12,737 nucleotides of DNA, taken from assembly GCA_030631445.1 (NCBI GenBank), contig DAOVLD010000025.1:1-12737 (forward strand). The letters run 5' to 3'. The notes beneath the pieces are model-generated. The model did not search any database, was not told the origin of the DNA, and saw only the letters and a list, made by a program, of their open reading frames with translations. Each line of letters starts with the position of its first letter. The stretch's first letter is position 1. This document shows positions 1 to 7,269 of this stretch, in pieces. The translations under genes were made by a program, and so were the position numbers. The stretch is from Bacteroidota bacterium. GTDB taxonomy: Bacteria > Bacteroidota > Bacteroidia > Bacteroidales > VadinHA17.

Positions 1-531
1 ATTGATAATAACATCCGATCTCTTCATCCTGGTAGTTACTGTTGAATCAACAACGATTGTCCGTACGAGATCTCCAATATCAGCAGTTTCTCCACCGGAG
101 GAAAAAATTGATATTCCCATTTCTCTTAACTCCTTAAGCACCTCTTCGGTTCCATTTATAATTACAGAAATAACCTCACCAGGTATAAGGTTTTTATTTC
201 TTCCCAACGTTGATGACAGGACAATATTTCCTGTAGCACCTACACAAAGGAGGTCATCAAGGTTCATAACAACTGCATCCCGGGCAACACCTTTCCAGAC
301 AGATAAATCCCCGGTTTCTTTCCAGTAAATATAAGCAAGTGATGATTTTGTCCCTGCCCCATCGGCATGCATTATATTGCAATATGCCGGGTCATCACCA
401 AGAATATCAGGGATCACTTTACAAAAAGCATTAGGATATAATCCTTTATCCAAACCTTTGAGAGCCATATGAACATCTTTTTTTGATGCCGAAACACCTC
501 TGCGATCATATCTTGACTCATTTACTGCCAT
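1..531 (-). CDS. purM: Phosphoribosylformylglycinamidine cyclo-ligase (AIR synthase), 5' part only
   Basis: The open frame starts at ATG 531 and runs off the left edge without a stop, so 177 N-terminal residues are visible and the C-terminal half is missing. PurM closes the imidazole ring of FGAM with ATP to give AIR in cytosolic purine synthesis. Seen in the protein: a DGAGTK motif (residues 57-62), the counterpart of DGVGTK in classical PurM; an Asp-rich stretch MNLDDLLCVGA (89-99); and GGETAD (146-151), matching the GGETAE loop of PurM. The start MAVNESRYDRRGVSASK resembles the Bacteroidota form of the family as I remember it, sometimes labelled AIR synthase-related protein. A strong TAnnTTTG box lies about 30 bases upstream, so the gene probably has its own promoter despite following the OmpA-type gene by 79 bases. 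A paralogous PurM-like enzyme (PurL/SelD/HypE superfamily) is possible but less likely. Confidence 0.88.
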   Translation of the reverse strand, partial: MAVNESRYDRRGVSASKKDVHMALKGLDKGLYPNAFCKVIPDILGDDPAYCNIMHADGAGTKSSLAYIYWKETGDLSVWKGVARDAVVMNLDDLLCVGATGNIVLSSTLGRNKNLIPGEVISVIINGTEEVLKELREMGISIFSSGGETADIGDLVRTIVVDSTVTTRMKRSDVIIN

Positions 532-558
532 ATACCATAATTACGTTTTTAAGCCCTG

Positions 559-566
559 CAAAGGTA
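559..566 (-). promoter_or_regulatory. Bacteroidota -7 promoter box for purM
   Basis: On the minus strand this reads TACCTTTG, an exact match to the Bacteroidota sigma-ABfr -7 consensus TAnnTTTG. It places a transcription start near 551-553 and leaves a leader of about 20 bases before ATG 531. At the expected -33 spacing only TTT is present instead of TTG/TTTG, so the upstream half is weak. No Shine-Dalgarno sequence is evident, which is usual in this phylum. Confidence 0.6.
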
Positions 567-610
567 ATAATTCTGGTTCATCCGGAAAATGAATACATCA
601 AATGAAAAAA

Positions 611-2590
611 CTATTCAGATTCGTAATCGGTTCGCAGCACCTGGAATTCTGTACGCCGGTTTATCTGGTGGGCTATTTCTTTTTGTTGGGAAGTTGCTAA
701 TTTATTAATATAAGGTTCATCAAGAATATCTTTTTCCTTAATAAAAGCATGTCCTTTTGCCAGTTTTTCATCAACCACTTTTGGACGAGATTCACCATAT
801 CCTTTTGTTGAGAGTCTGTCTGCTTTAATCCCTTTTTCAATTAAATAATCGACCACTGATTGTGCTCTCTTCTGTGAAAGATCCATGTTAAACTCTTCTG
901 TATCCCTTGAGTCAGTATGAGATATTAATTCAATAGTTACATTGGGATTATCCTCCAGAGTTTCCACGAGTTTATCTAATGAAACCATAGATTCAGGTCG
1001 CAGGTCCCACTTTGCAAAATCATAAAAAATATTAGGAATTTCGATTGGGTTATCAATAGAAGACAAGAGCATAGTTGCCTGAAAATCTTTACTTTCATTT
1101 TGTCCTTTGGTGGTTTCTCTTCCCTTATTATTTAAATATCCTTTTTTCGAACCAATAAAGATGTAATCTGTATTTGGCTTCAGCATAAATCTAAAAGAAC
1201 CATTATCACTCGTTTCTGCCTCAATATTCATCCCATCACTTCCAATAAGCTTTACTGTAGCTTTATTAAGAAGCTCTTCTGTTTCCTCATCTTTAACGAC
1301 ACCTATAAGATTAAATTTAAGTGGTGGAAGAACAAAAGAATAAATCTCATCATTCCCTCGTCCTCTCCGTGTAGAGCTGAAAAATCCTTTTTCCAAATCT
1401 CTTTCTATAACGATTCCAAAATCATCCGCAGGTGAATTTACCGGATATTTCATATTTTCTATTTTCCAATCCCCATCAATTGTTCGCTTAGCCCGGAAAA
1501 TATCTAACCCACCCATTCCCAAATGGTGATCTGATGCAAAGTATAGTGTTCCATCCGGATGGATAAAAGGGAACATTTCATCTCCTTCAGTATTAATATC
1601 CTCTCCAAGATTTTCAGGATCACTCCAATCTGCTCCTTCAGCAGTCCTTGTTATCATCCACAAATCATTAGCTCCAAATCCGCCCGGCATATTGGACGCA
1701 AAGTACATTGTCATTCCATCATCGCTTAAGGTGGGATGGGCAACAACCAGGCTATCATCAGCAATTTTAAGAGGCTCAGGGTTACTCCACGATGAACCGG
1801 TTCTGACAGTTTTAAAAATTGTGCATCCCATTTTTTTTCTTTTACTCACATTACAACGGGTAAAATACATAGTGTTAAAATCACTTGTAAATGCTGGAAC
1901 ACCATCCTCAAATTCAGTATTTAGTTTTTCAACAGGGACAGGAGTACTCCATTTTCCTTTTCGGTCCATTTTAGTTTCATACAAATCGGTAAAATTCTGA
2001 CCAGTACCTCCATGAACATTATTACCTGAAGATTCATCGCGTGCTGAGGTAAAAATTAAGATACGATAGTCGTCTCTGGCAAAAGCGGGACTAAAATCAC
2101 TATTTCTTGAGTTGATATATTTCATTGCCTCTATTTCATATCCTGTAGGATTTTCTATCCATTGAAGTGCCAGTTCGCATGAAATAATCCCATCACTTGC
2201 ATGGTAATCGCCGGGGACAAGTTGTTTATAATGTTTATATTCATTTATAGCATCTTCATAGTCCCCCTCCATTTTTAGCATTTCAGCATAACGAAGAATT
2301 GCAATGGGATTGTGATATTCTTTTGCAACAGCTTTTTTGTACCAGTTTTTCGCATTCCGTGATTCGTTCATTTCATAATAACATTCACCAATTTGAAATG
2401 CAATACGTGTTTTTTCAGTACGGTCATGTACGCGGGAATAGGCATCTTTATATAAGTCGACTGCATCAAAACACTCTCCTGCATTAAACGCTTCATCAGC
2501 TTTCTCGACTTTTCTTTTTTGGCTATAAAGATTAGGAAAGGCTATTTGACAAGTTAAAAAAAGCAAAAGGATATACTTCCATTTCCTCAT
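611..2590 (-). CDS. OmpA-family envelope protein, TPR-PD40 propeller-CRD-OmpA_C (PorE-like architecture)
   Basis: 659 residues. The start MRKWKYILLLFLTCQ is a signal peptide, probably cleaved near LYSQ/KRK (residues 21-25); the Cys at 14 is not in a good lipobox. Domains in order: tetratricopeptide-like helices about 29-125; five PD40/WD40-like blades about 165-420, with recurring hallmarks such as DDGMTMYFASN and DGTLYFASD and each blade ending in a DLW/DIF/EIY-type strand; a carboxypeptidase regulatory-like beta domain about 425-510; and OmpA_C about 517-655. The peptidoglycan-binding pair seen in OmpA is retained as D560 (HTDS) and R575 (QKRAQSVVDYL). The expected role is a periplasmic anchor tying an outer-membrane assembly to peptidoglycan. 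The same domain order is known for PorE of the type IX secretion system. Bacteroidota carry several paralogues of this build, so orthology to PorE is not established and I give no gene symbol. Confidence 0.9.
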   Translation of the reverse strand: MRKWKYILLLFLTCQIAFPNLYSQKRKVEKADEAFNAGECFDAVDLYKDAYSRVHDRTEKTRIAFQIGECYYEMNESRNAKNWYKKAVAKEYHNPIAILRYAEMLKMEGDYEDAINEYKHYKQLVPGDYHASDGIISCELALQWIENPTGYEIEAMKYINSRNSDFSPAFARDDYRILIFTSARDESSGNNVHGGTGQNFTDLYETKMDRKGKWSTPVPVEKLNTEFEDGVPAFTSDFNTMYFTRCNVSKRKKMGCTIFKTVRTGSSWSNPEPLKIADDSLVVAHPTLSDDGMTMYFASNMPGGFGANDLWMITRTAEGADWSDPENLGEDINTEGDEMFPFIHPDGTLYFASDHHLGMGGLDIFRAKRTIDGDWKIENMKYPVNSPADDFGIVIERDLEKGFFSSTRRGRGNDEIYSFVLPPLKFNLIGVVKDEETEELLNKATVKLIGSDGMNIEAETSDNGSFRFMLKPNTDYIFIGSKKGYLNNKGRETTKGQNESKDFQATMLLSSIDNPIEIPNIFYDFAKWDLRPESMVSLDKLVETLEDNPNVTIELISHTDSRDTEEFNMDLSQKRAQSVVDYLIEKGIKADRLSTKGYGESRPKVVDEKLAKGHAFIKEKDILDEPYINKLATSQQKEIAHQINRRTEFQVLRTDYESE

Positions 2591-2593
2591 TAT

Positions 2594-2627
2594 AAAATCT
2601 TTTTACTACGGTAAAAGTAAAGATTTT
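2594..2627. repeat. Bulged inverted repeat in the leader of the OmpA-type gene
   Basis: The left arm (2594-2606) AAAATCTTTTTAC and the right arm (2611-2627) GTAAAAGTAAAGATTTT pair around a TACG loop. They form 6 bp, then a 4-base bulge, then 7 bp. The structure begins three bases from the ATG at 2590 and overlaps a near-consensus -7 box, TACTTTTA (2612-2619, minus strand). It lies about 45-80 bases behind the glnN stop. It could be a leader hairpin, an operator, or a weak AT-rich terminator for glnN; the T run after it is short. Confidence 0.45.
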
Positions 2628-2671
2628 TTCACTCTTTTGAAAAACGATCTCAATAAATGAAAATTGTTTGG

Positions 2672-4861
2672 TCAACGGGAAAACAAAAGTTCTCTGTACT
2701 TTGGCAGAGGCCAGATTTCATTATCAACCGTTAATTCCAATTTATCAATATGATATCTTATTTTATCAAAATAGAATCTGACATTTTTTTCATACTCAAA
2801 TGCTTTTTCTTTCACGTCACCAATTAAATTGGCTTTTTTCCTTGCATCTATCATGTCTTTAACCTGTTGCTTTATAGCTGAAACGTGTAATGATATTTCT
2901 TTTATATGTTCTATTCGTACTGATGCCAGTTCTTTAAACTCACTTATTGTAAAAATATCTTTCAGCCCTTGCACATTTCTAATTAATGTATTTTGATAAG
3001 TAATAGCAGTTGGGACAATATGGTTTATTGCCAGATCTCCAAGAACTCTTGCTTCAATCTGCATTTTTTTTGTAAATTTCTCATATTCAACCTCAACCCG
3101 GCCTTCAAGTTCTTTCTCTGCAAAAATACCATTACCAATAAGTACTTTTCTTGACTGTTTTGTCAGGTATTTTGAAATTGACACGGGTACACTAATAATA
3201 TTTGTCAATCCTCTTTTTTCTGCTTCTTTTTTCCACTCCTCACTATACCCGTCACCTTCAAACCTGATCTTCTCAGATACCAGGATGTACTTTTTAAGTA
3301 CCTGAAAGATTGCCTCATCCTTACCAGTACCTTTATCTATCAATGTGTCCACATCAGTTTTAAATTCCTTCAACTGATTGGCAAGTACAGAATTTAGAGC
3401 TATCATTGCATTAGAACAATTAGCTGATGATCCAACTGCCCTGAATTCAAATCTGTTCCCTGTAAATGCAAATGGTGAAGTCCGGTTCCTGTCAGTATTG
3501 TCAAGTAATATTTCCGGGATTTTACCAATTCCCAATTTCAATTCTGTTTTTTCATCGGGTGTCATTTTCCTGTTTGTAACTTTTTCAACAATCTCATCAA
3601 GGATGGTAGTTAATTGAGATCCGAGGAAGACAGAAATAATTGATGGCGGAGCTTCATTAGCTCCAAGCCGGTGAGAATTACCAGCAGTTAAAATACTCGC
3701 CCTGATCAAATCCTGATTATCATAAACGGCCTTCACTACATTCACAAGGAATGATAGAAATTGCAGATTGCCTTTAGGATTTTTTCCTGGGGATAACAAA
3801 TTAATACCAGTATTTGTAGCAAGCGACCAGTTATTATGTTTTCCTGAACCATTAATTCCGGCAAATGGCTTTTCATGGAATAAAACCCTGAAATTATGTC
3901 TTTGAGCCACTCTTTTCATTATATCCATAACCAACTGGTTATGGTCATTTGATAGATTAGCCTCTTCAAAAATCGGGGCGCATTCAAACTGGTTCGGGGC
4001 AACCTCATTATGCCTTGTCTTAACCGGTATACCAAGTTTATATGCTTCAATTTCAAAATCCTTCATAAATGATGCAACCCGTTCCGGAATGGATCCAAAA
4101 TAATGATCATCCAGTTGCTGATCTTTAGAAGATTGATGACCCATAAGGGTTCTTCCTGTCAGGATCAGATCCGGCCTGGAATTGTAGAGAGCGTCATCGA
4201 TTAGAAAATACTCCTGTTCCCATCCCAGAGTTACAATAACTTTTGTTACATTTTTATCAAAATACTGACAAACATCAACCGCTGCTTTATCAATGGAATT
4301 CATTGCTTTCAGCAAAGGGGCTTTGTAATCCAGTGCCTCTCCCGTATATGAAACAAAAACTGTGGGAATACATAGTGTAGTATCCACAATAAAGGCAGGA
4401 GACGAAACATCCCAGGCAGTATAACCCCTGGCTTCAAAGGTATTTCTTAAACCACCACTTGGAAAACTTGATGCGTCAGGCTCCTGTTGGGCTAATAGTT
4501 TACCTGAAAAATTCTCAATCATATTTCCCGAAACACCAAACTCAATAAAACCATCATGCTTTTCAGCAGTACCATCGGTGAGAGGATGAAACCAATGAGT
4601 ATAATGGGTGGCTCCCATTCCTACTGCCCAGGCTTTCATACCCGCTGCCACCTGACCTGCTATCTTCCGGTCAATAGCTTTGCCCTCATCAATAGCAATA
4701 ATTACGCTTTTATAAGCTTCCCTGTTCAGAAACTTTTCCATTTTAGGTTTATCGAAAACCCTCATACAAAAAAAATCAGAAACCTCATTAGAGGGAAATA
4801 TAACCTCTTTCGGTTGCCTGGATATCACTTCCTGTAATGCCTGAAATCTTAATTTTGCCAT
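2672..4861 (-). CDS. glnN: Glutamine synthetase type III
   Basis: Makes glutamine from glutamate, ammonia and ATP in the cytosol, the main entry of ammonium into metabolism. The 729-residue length equals that of the well-known Bacteroides GSIII, far longer than GSI or GSII (about 350-470). Catalytic-core motifs are visible in order: GWEQEYFLID (213-222), KTRHNEVAPNQFE (281-293), NGSGKHNNWS (337-346), RLGANEAPP (398-406) and FTGNRFEFRAVGS (466-478), followed by the long helical C-terminal region specific to type III. GSIII forms large dodecamers. All motifs look intact and there is no sign of a frameshift. The gene stands between an M20 peptidase and an OmpA-type gene, not beside amtB or glnB. 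It has its own -7 box and a dyad-rich upstream region, suggesting independent and possibly nitrogen-responsive control. Confidence 0.97.
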   Translation of the reverse strand: MAKLRFQALQEVISRQPKEVIFPSNEVSDFFCMRVFDKPKMEKFLNREAYKSVIIAIDEGKAIDRKIAGQVAAGMKAWAVGMGATHYTHWFHPLTDGTAEKHDGFIEFGVSGNMIENFSGKLLAQQEPDASSFPSGGLRNTFEARGYTAWDVSSPAFIVDTTLCIPTVFVSYTGEALDYKAPLLKAMNSIDKAAVDVCQYFDKNVTKVIVTLGWEQEYFLIDDALYNSRPDLILTGRTLMGHQSSKDQQLDDHYFGSIPERVASFMKDFEIEAYKLGIPVKTRHNEVAPNQFECAPIFEEANLSNDHNQLVMDIMKRVAQRHNFRVLFHEKPFAGINGSGKHNNWSLATNTGINLLSPGKNPKGNLQFLSFLVNVVKAVYDNQDLIRASILTAGNSHRLGANEAPPSIISVFLGSQLTTILDEIVEKVTNRKMTPDEKTELKLGIGKIPEILLDNTDRNRTSPFAFTGNRFEFRAVGSSANCSNAMIALNSVLANQLKEFKTDVDTLIDKGTGKDEAIFQVLKKYILVSEKIRFEGDGYSEEWKKEAEKRGLTNIISVPVSISKYLTKQSRKVLIGNGIFAEKELEGRVEVEYEKFTKKMQIEARVLGDLAINHIVPTAITYQNTLIRNVQGLKDIFTISEFKELASVRIEHIKEISLHVSAIKQQVKDMIDARKKANLIGDVKEKAFEYEKNVRFYFDKIRYHIDKLELTVDNEIWPLPKYRELLFSR

Positions 4862-4875
4862 TTTAAATATATTTT

Positions 4876-4979
4876 TTTAGGGGTTAATGCGACAAATATA
4901 CGATATTTTAATAATCTACCCCCTAAATTCCAAGGGGTGTTAATAAAATAATAACAACTTATGAACACCCCCCCCTAAA
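4876..4979. promoter_or_regulatory. Candidate operator region of glnN: three CCCCTAAA copies and a GGGGTGTT/AACACCCC inverted repeat
   Basis: TTTAGGGG at 4876-4883 and CCCCTAAA at 4920-4927 form an inverted pair 36 bases apart, centred on the -7 box. A further direct copy, CCCCTAAA, lies at 4972-4979; with one extra C, CCCCCTAAA is repeated at 4919-4927 and 4971-4979. Separately, GGGGTGTT (4934-4941) and AACACCCC (4964-4971) form an 8-bp inverted repeat with a 22-base spacer, about 50-85 bases upstream of the predicted start. A run of eight C (4968-4975; G8 on the gene strand) overlaps it. The arms are not followed by a T run in the minus direction, so this does not look like a terminator for the upstream peptidase gene. 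A regulatory role is inferred from position only. Confidence 0.4.
4893..4900 (-). promoter_or_regulatory. -7 promoter box for glnN
   Basis: The minus strand reads TATATTTG, an exact TAnnTTTG match, giving a predicted start near 4885-4887 and a leader of about 25 bases. No TTG is found at the usual -33 distance, because that position falls in a G-rich run (about 4919-4923), so an activator may be needed. The AT-rich leader has no Shine-Dalgarno sequence. Confidence 0.6.
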
Positions 4980-4989
4980 AAAACACTAC

Positions 4990-5017
4990 AGTCAACCTCA
5001 AACTTCAAACCTCAAAC
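4990..5017. repeat. 7-base periodic tandem repeat behind the M20 peptidase gene
   Basis: Read on the plus strand: AGTCAAC, CTCAAAC, TTCAAAC, CTCAAAC, four exact heptads with the core TCAAAC. The block is enclosed by a 6-bp inverted repeat, TACAGT (4987-4992) and ACTGTA (5026-5031), the latter abutting the TAA stop at 5032-5034. It therefore lies in the 3' untranslated region of the peptidase mRNA. Confidence 0.75.
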
Positions 5018-5031
5018 ATCTTAAAACTGTA

Positions 5032-6399
5032 TTACTTCATTTCAGCAAAATATTTGTAGAAATATGGAATTGTTTCAATCCCTTTAAAGAAATTAAATAA
5101 TGGATAGTTTTCATTTGGTGAATGAATTGCATCTGAATCCAGGCCAAATCCAAGGAGTATGGATTTCACTTTCAGTACTTCTTCGAAATCGGCAACTATA
5201 GGAATGCTTCCACCACTTCGTACAGGTATTGGTTTTTTACCAAAAGTATCTTCACAAGCCCTACTGGCAGCCAGATAAGCGGGTATATTTATGGGTGCTA
5301 CATATCCCTCTCCACCATGTAAGCTACGTACTTTTACTCTAACTCCTTCAGGAGCAATTAACTTAAAATGATCCTCGAATAACTTGTCTATCTTCTTTGA
5401 TTTCTGATCAGGCACCAGTCTCATGGATATTTTTGCTGATGCTTTTGACGGGAGAATGGTTTTAGCACCTTCTTCTGTATATCCCCCCCATATGCCATTT
5501 ACATCAAGGCAAGGCCTGATGCCAAGTCTTTCGATAGTAGTATATCCTTTCTCGCCTGCAACTTGGTCAACATTTATTGATTTCTTAAATTCATCAATAT
5601 TGAATGGTCTTTTATTTAATTCTTTTCGTTCTTCATCTGTTGCTGTCAAAACATCATCATAGAATCCTTTAATTAATATTTTGCCATCTTTGTCGGTAAG
5701 TGAGGCAATCATTTTGCTCAGAATATTCACCGGATTGGCAACTGCTCCGCCGTAAAGTCCGGAATGCAGATCCCTGTCGGGGCCTGTCACTTCCACTTCC
5801 ATATAGCTCAAACCTCTTAAACCTACAGTAATTGAAGGAATATCCTGTGCGATCATGGTAGTATCAGAAACCAGGATCACATCACAGGTTAACATATTTT
5901 TATATTTTTTACAAAATATTTTCAGGTTAGGAGAACCTACTTCCTCTTCGCCTTCTATCATAAATTTTACATTACATGGCAATGTTTCCGTTCTTATCAT
6001 ATACTCGAACGCTTTCAGATGCATGAATAACTGGCCTTTATCATCATCAGCACCTCTGGCATAGATCTTTCCATCACGTATCTCCGGCTCAAAAGGATCG
6101 GAGTTCCATTTCTCAAGCGGATCAGCAGGCTGAACATCATAATGTCCATACACAAGAACGGTTGGTTTATCCTTCCCAATTATTTTTTCACCAAAGACTA
6201 CAGGATGACCATCGGTTTTATATACTTCAGCTTTATCGACACCTGCCTTAAGAAGCTGATCTATAATATATTCCGCAGCTCTATACATGTCATTTTTATT
6301 CTCAGCTTTTGAACTTACAGATGGTATTCTTATAAGATCAAACAATTCTTCCAGGAATCGTTTCTTGTTTTCTTCAATGTAATTTTTCAAAGTTTCCAT
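5032..6399 (-). CDS. M20 family metallopeptidase (dipeptidase)
   Basis: 455 residues, cytosolic, no signal peptide. M20/ArgE-DapE-carnosinase type hydrolase with two zinc ions, expected to cleave dipeptides or similar acyl-amino acids. The metal and catalytic set is complete: H86 with D88 (GHYDVQP), bridging D119 (RGADDDKGQ), catalytic E152 and metal ligand E153 (EGEEEVGS), D179 (LVSDT) and H426 (DAIHSPNEN). H212 in DLHSGLYGG is the conserved residue of the dimerisation or lid domain (about 195-340). The EGEEEVGS and HSGLYGG signatures place it nearer the carnosinase-like dipeptidase branch than DapE or ArgE. The exact substrate cannot be read from sequence. It is separated by 268 bases from the upstream DUF3109 gene and by 170 from glnN, so it is probably a single-gene unit, though I could not pick out a convincing promoter. 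Confidence 0.93.
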   Translation of the reverse strand: METLKNYIEENKKRFLEELFDLIRIPSVSSKAENKNDMYRAAEYIIDQLLKAGVDKAEVYKTDGHPVVFGEKIIGKDKPTVLVYGHYDVQPADPLEKWNSDPFEPEIRDGKIYARGADDDKGQLFMHLKAFEYMIRTETLPCNVKFMIEGEEEVGSPNLKIFCKKYKNMLTCDVILVSDTTMIAQDIPSITVGLRGLSYMEVEVTGPDRDLHSGLYGGAVANPVNILSKMIASLTDKDGKILIKGFYDDVLTATDEERKELNKRPFNIDEFKKSINVDQVAGEKGYTTIERLGIRPCLDVNGIWGGYTEEGAKTILPSKASAKISMRLVPDQKSKKIDKLFEDHFKLIAPEGVRVKVRSLHGGEGYVAPINIPAYLAASRACEDTFGKKPIPVRSGGSIPIVADFEEVLKVKSILLGFGLDSDAIHSPNENYPLFNFFKGIETIPYFYKYFAEMK

Positions 6400-6498
6400 A
6401 ATTCTATTTTAATGTTAGTATTGCTTAATTTGCTACTATTCATTGTCATAAGTTTGTAATGCCCAAAATGACTAATCTCATTATACTTTACATTTTTA

Positions 6499-6540
6499 AG
6501 TCGGCAATCTTCAGTCGGCAGTCAGCAATCTGAAGACTGG
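6499..6540. repeat. 7-base periodic array, plus-oriented copy
   Basis: Six consecutive heptads: AGTCGGC, AATCTTC, AGTCGGC, AGTCAGC, AATCTGA, AGACTGG. The general pattern is ARTCNNC with drift in the last two units. Inside it TCTTCAG (6508-6514) and CTGAAGA (6530-6536) form a 7-bp inverted repeat. Confidence 0.75.
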
Positions 6541-6558
6541 GTTATTTATGCTTTTTAG

Positions 6559-6574
6559 TCCCGATTTATCGGGA
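6559..6574. repeat. Short perfect palindrome TCCCGAT-TT-ATCGGGA
   Basis: A 7-bp stem with a two-base centre, located between the two heptad arrays and about 95 bases behind the DUF3109 stop. There is no T run on the minus-strand side (CTAAAAAG follows), so at best it is a weak terminator or a processing site. Confidence 0.45.
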
Positions 6575-6628
6575 ATTTGATTAAGTGGTTGCCATTGTGT
6601 TTCAATTGTTTGATTGTTATTACTTTTT

Positions 6629-6663
6629 GCCGACTGTGGACTGTGGACTGCAGACTGATTAGT
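6629..6663. repeat. 7-base periodic array behind DUF3109, inverted relative to 6499-6540
   Basis: On the plus strand: GCCGACT, GTGGACT, GTGGACT, GCAGACT, GATTAGT. Read on the gene strand this is AGTC-NNC units (AGTCTGC, AGTCCAC, AGTCCAC, AGTCGGC), the same motif as the array at 6499-6540 but inverted. It starts four bases after the TAA stop of the DUF3109 gene (6668-6670). Confidence 0.75.
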
Positions 6664-6667
6664 TACC

Positions 6668-7249
6668 TTAATTTATTGTTTGTTTTTTATCCAACAAGCT
6701 TGCAGCTTTCTCCAGTTTTCTGTACCATCTTTTTCCATATACTCTTACCAGGGCTTCTTTAAGATATTTGTAAACAGGCATGTTTTTCTTTATTCCAAGG
6801 ATCCTCGCAGGCTGGCAGATAGCCCATTTCTCATAATTAACAGCTTCAAAATCAGGATATTTTTTCCTTCTTACAGGGAATAAATGGCACGACACAGGTT
6901 TCCTGAATCTAATTTTTTTCTCTAACCAGGCTTTTTCAATGCCACATCTGTATATACCATCCTCCATATAAGTATATGCACATTCTTTCCCCTCTATCAG
7001 TGGTGTTACCAAATCTCCATCATCGTCAGTAATAAAGGCTCCCTGCTTTTCAACAGCAAGTATTCCTTTTTTCCTGAGGTAAGGTTTTATTTTCTGAAAA
7101 TTTTTTTCAAGGTTTTTCCCTTCATCCTCTTCCAGTGGTGCACCCGAATCACCATACAGACAACAAGCTCCTTTGCATTTTGTAATGTTGCAGACAAACT
7201 TTTGTTCCAGCAGGTCAAAACTGATTATTGTATGGTCTATCTTTAACAA
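6668..7249 (-). CDS. DUF3109 family Cys-rich protein
   Basis: 193 residues with no signal peptide or membrane segment. Recognised from the N-terminal block FVCNITKCKGACC and the following GDSGAPLEEDE, hallmarks of the DUF3109 family widespread in Bacteroidota. Eight cysteines sit at 20, 25, 29, 30, 90, 102, 121 and 145. The C-x4-C-x3-CC cluster plus the later SCHLFP and AICQ cysteines resembles the Fe/Zn-binding cysteine pattern of YkgJ-type proteins, so metal or Fe-S binding is a reasonable inference; no biochemical role is known to me. The gene follows gpmI by 20 bases on the same strand, with no room for a separate promoter, so cotranscription is likely. The C-terminus is Lys/Arg-rich (about 150-190). 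Confidence 0.85.
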   Translation of the reverse strand: MLKIDHTIISFDLLEQKFVCNITKCKGACCLYGDSGAPLEEDEGKNLEKNFQKIKPYLRKKGILAVEKQGAFITDDDGDLVTPLIEGKECAYTYMEDGIYRCGIEKAWLEKKIRFRKPVSCHLFPVRRKKYPDFEAVNYEKWAICQPARILGIKKNMPVYKYLKEALVRVYGKRWYRKLEKAASLLDKKQTIN

Positions 7250-7269
7250 ATTCCTGTTTCTTGATTAAT

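Larger units (their letters stand above)
6400..6667. other. Gap between DUF3109 and the M20 peptidase gene
   Basis: No gene is seen on either strand. The region holds two oppositely oriented 7-base periodic arrays (6499-6540 and 6629-6663) and a short perfect hairpin, TCCCGAT-TT-ATCGGGA (6559-6574), between them. The 81 bases immediately upstream of the peptidase ATG contain no exact TAnnTTTG box; TCATTTTG near 6464-6471 (minus strand) is the nearest. Confidence 0.6.

Noticed and set aside
2..328. Plus-strand open frame of 108 codons at the left edge
   Set aside because: It is antisense to the clearly recognisable purM reading frame and its translation resembles no family.
4934..4971. Terminator for the M20 peptidase gene
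   Set aside because: The 22-base spacer is long and the gene-strand sequence after the second arm is TTGGAATTT, not a U-tract; position favours a role upstream of glnN.
6481..6486. TATAAT-like hexamer upstream of the M20 gene as a promoter
   Set aside because: Bacteroidota primary sigma factor does not use the E. coli -10 box, and no paired upstream element is seen.
6559..6574. Rho-independent terminator for gpmI-DUF3109
   Set aside because: The 7-bp palindrome is perfect, but the minus-strand sequence after it has no T run and it lies about 95 bases past the stop.
6499..6663. CRISPR array
   Set aside because: The unit is only 7 bases with no spacers of constant length, and no cas gene is nearby.
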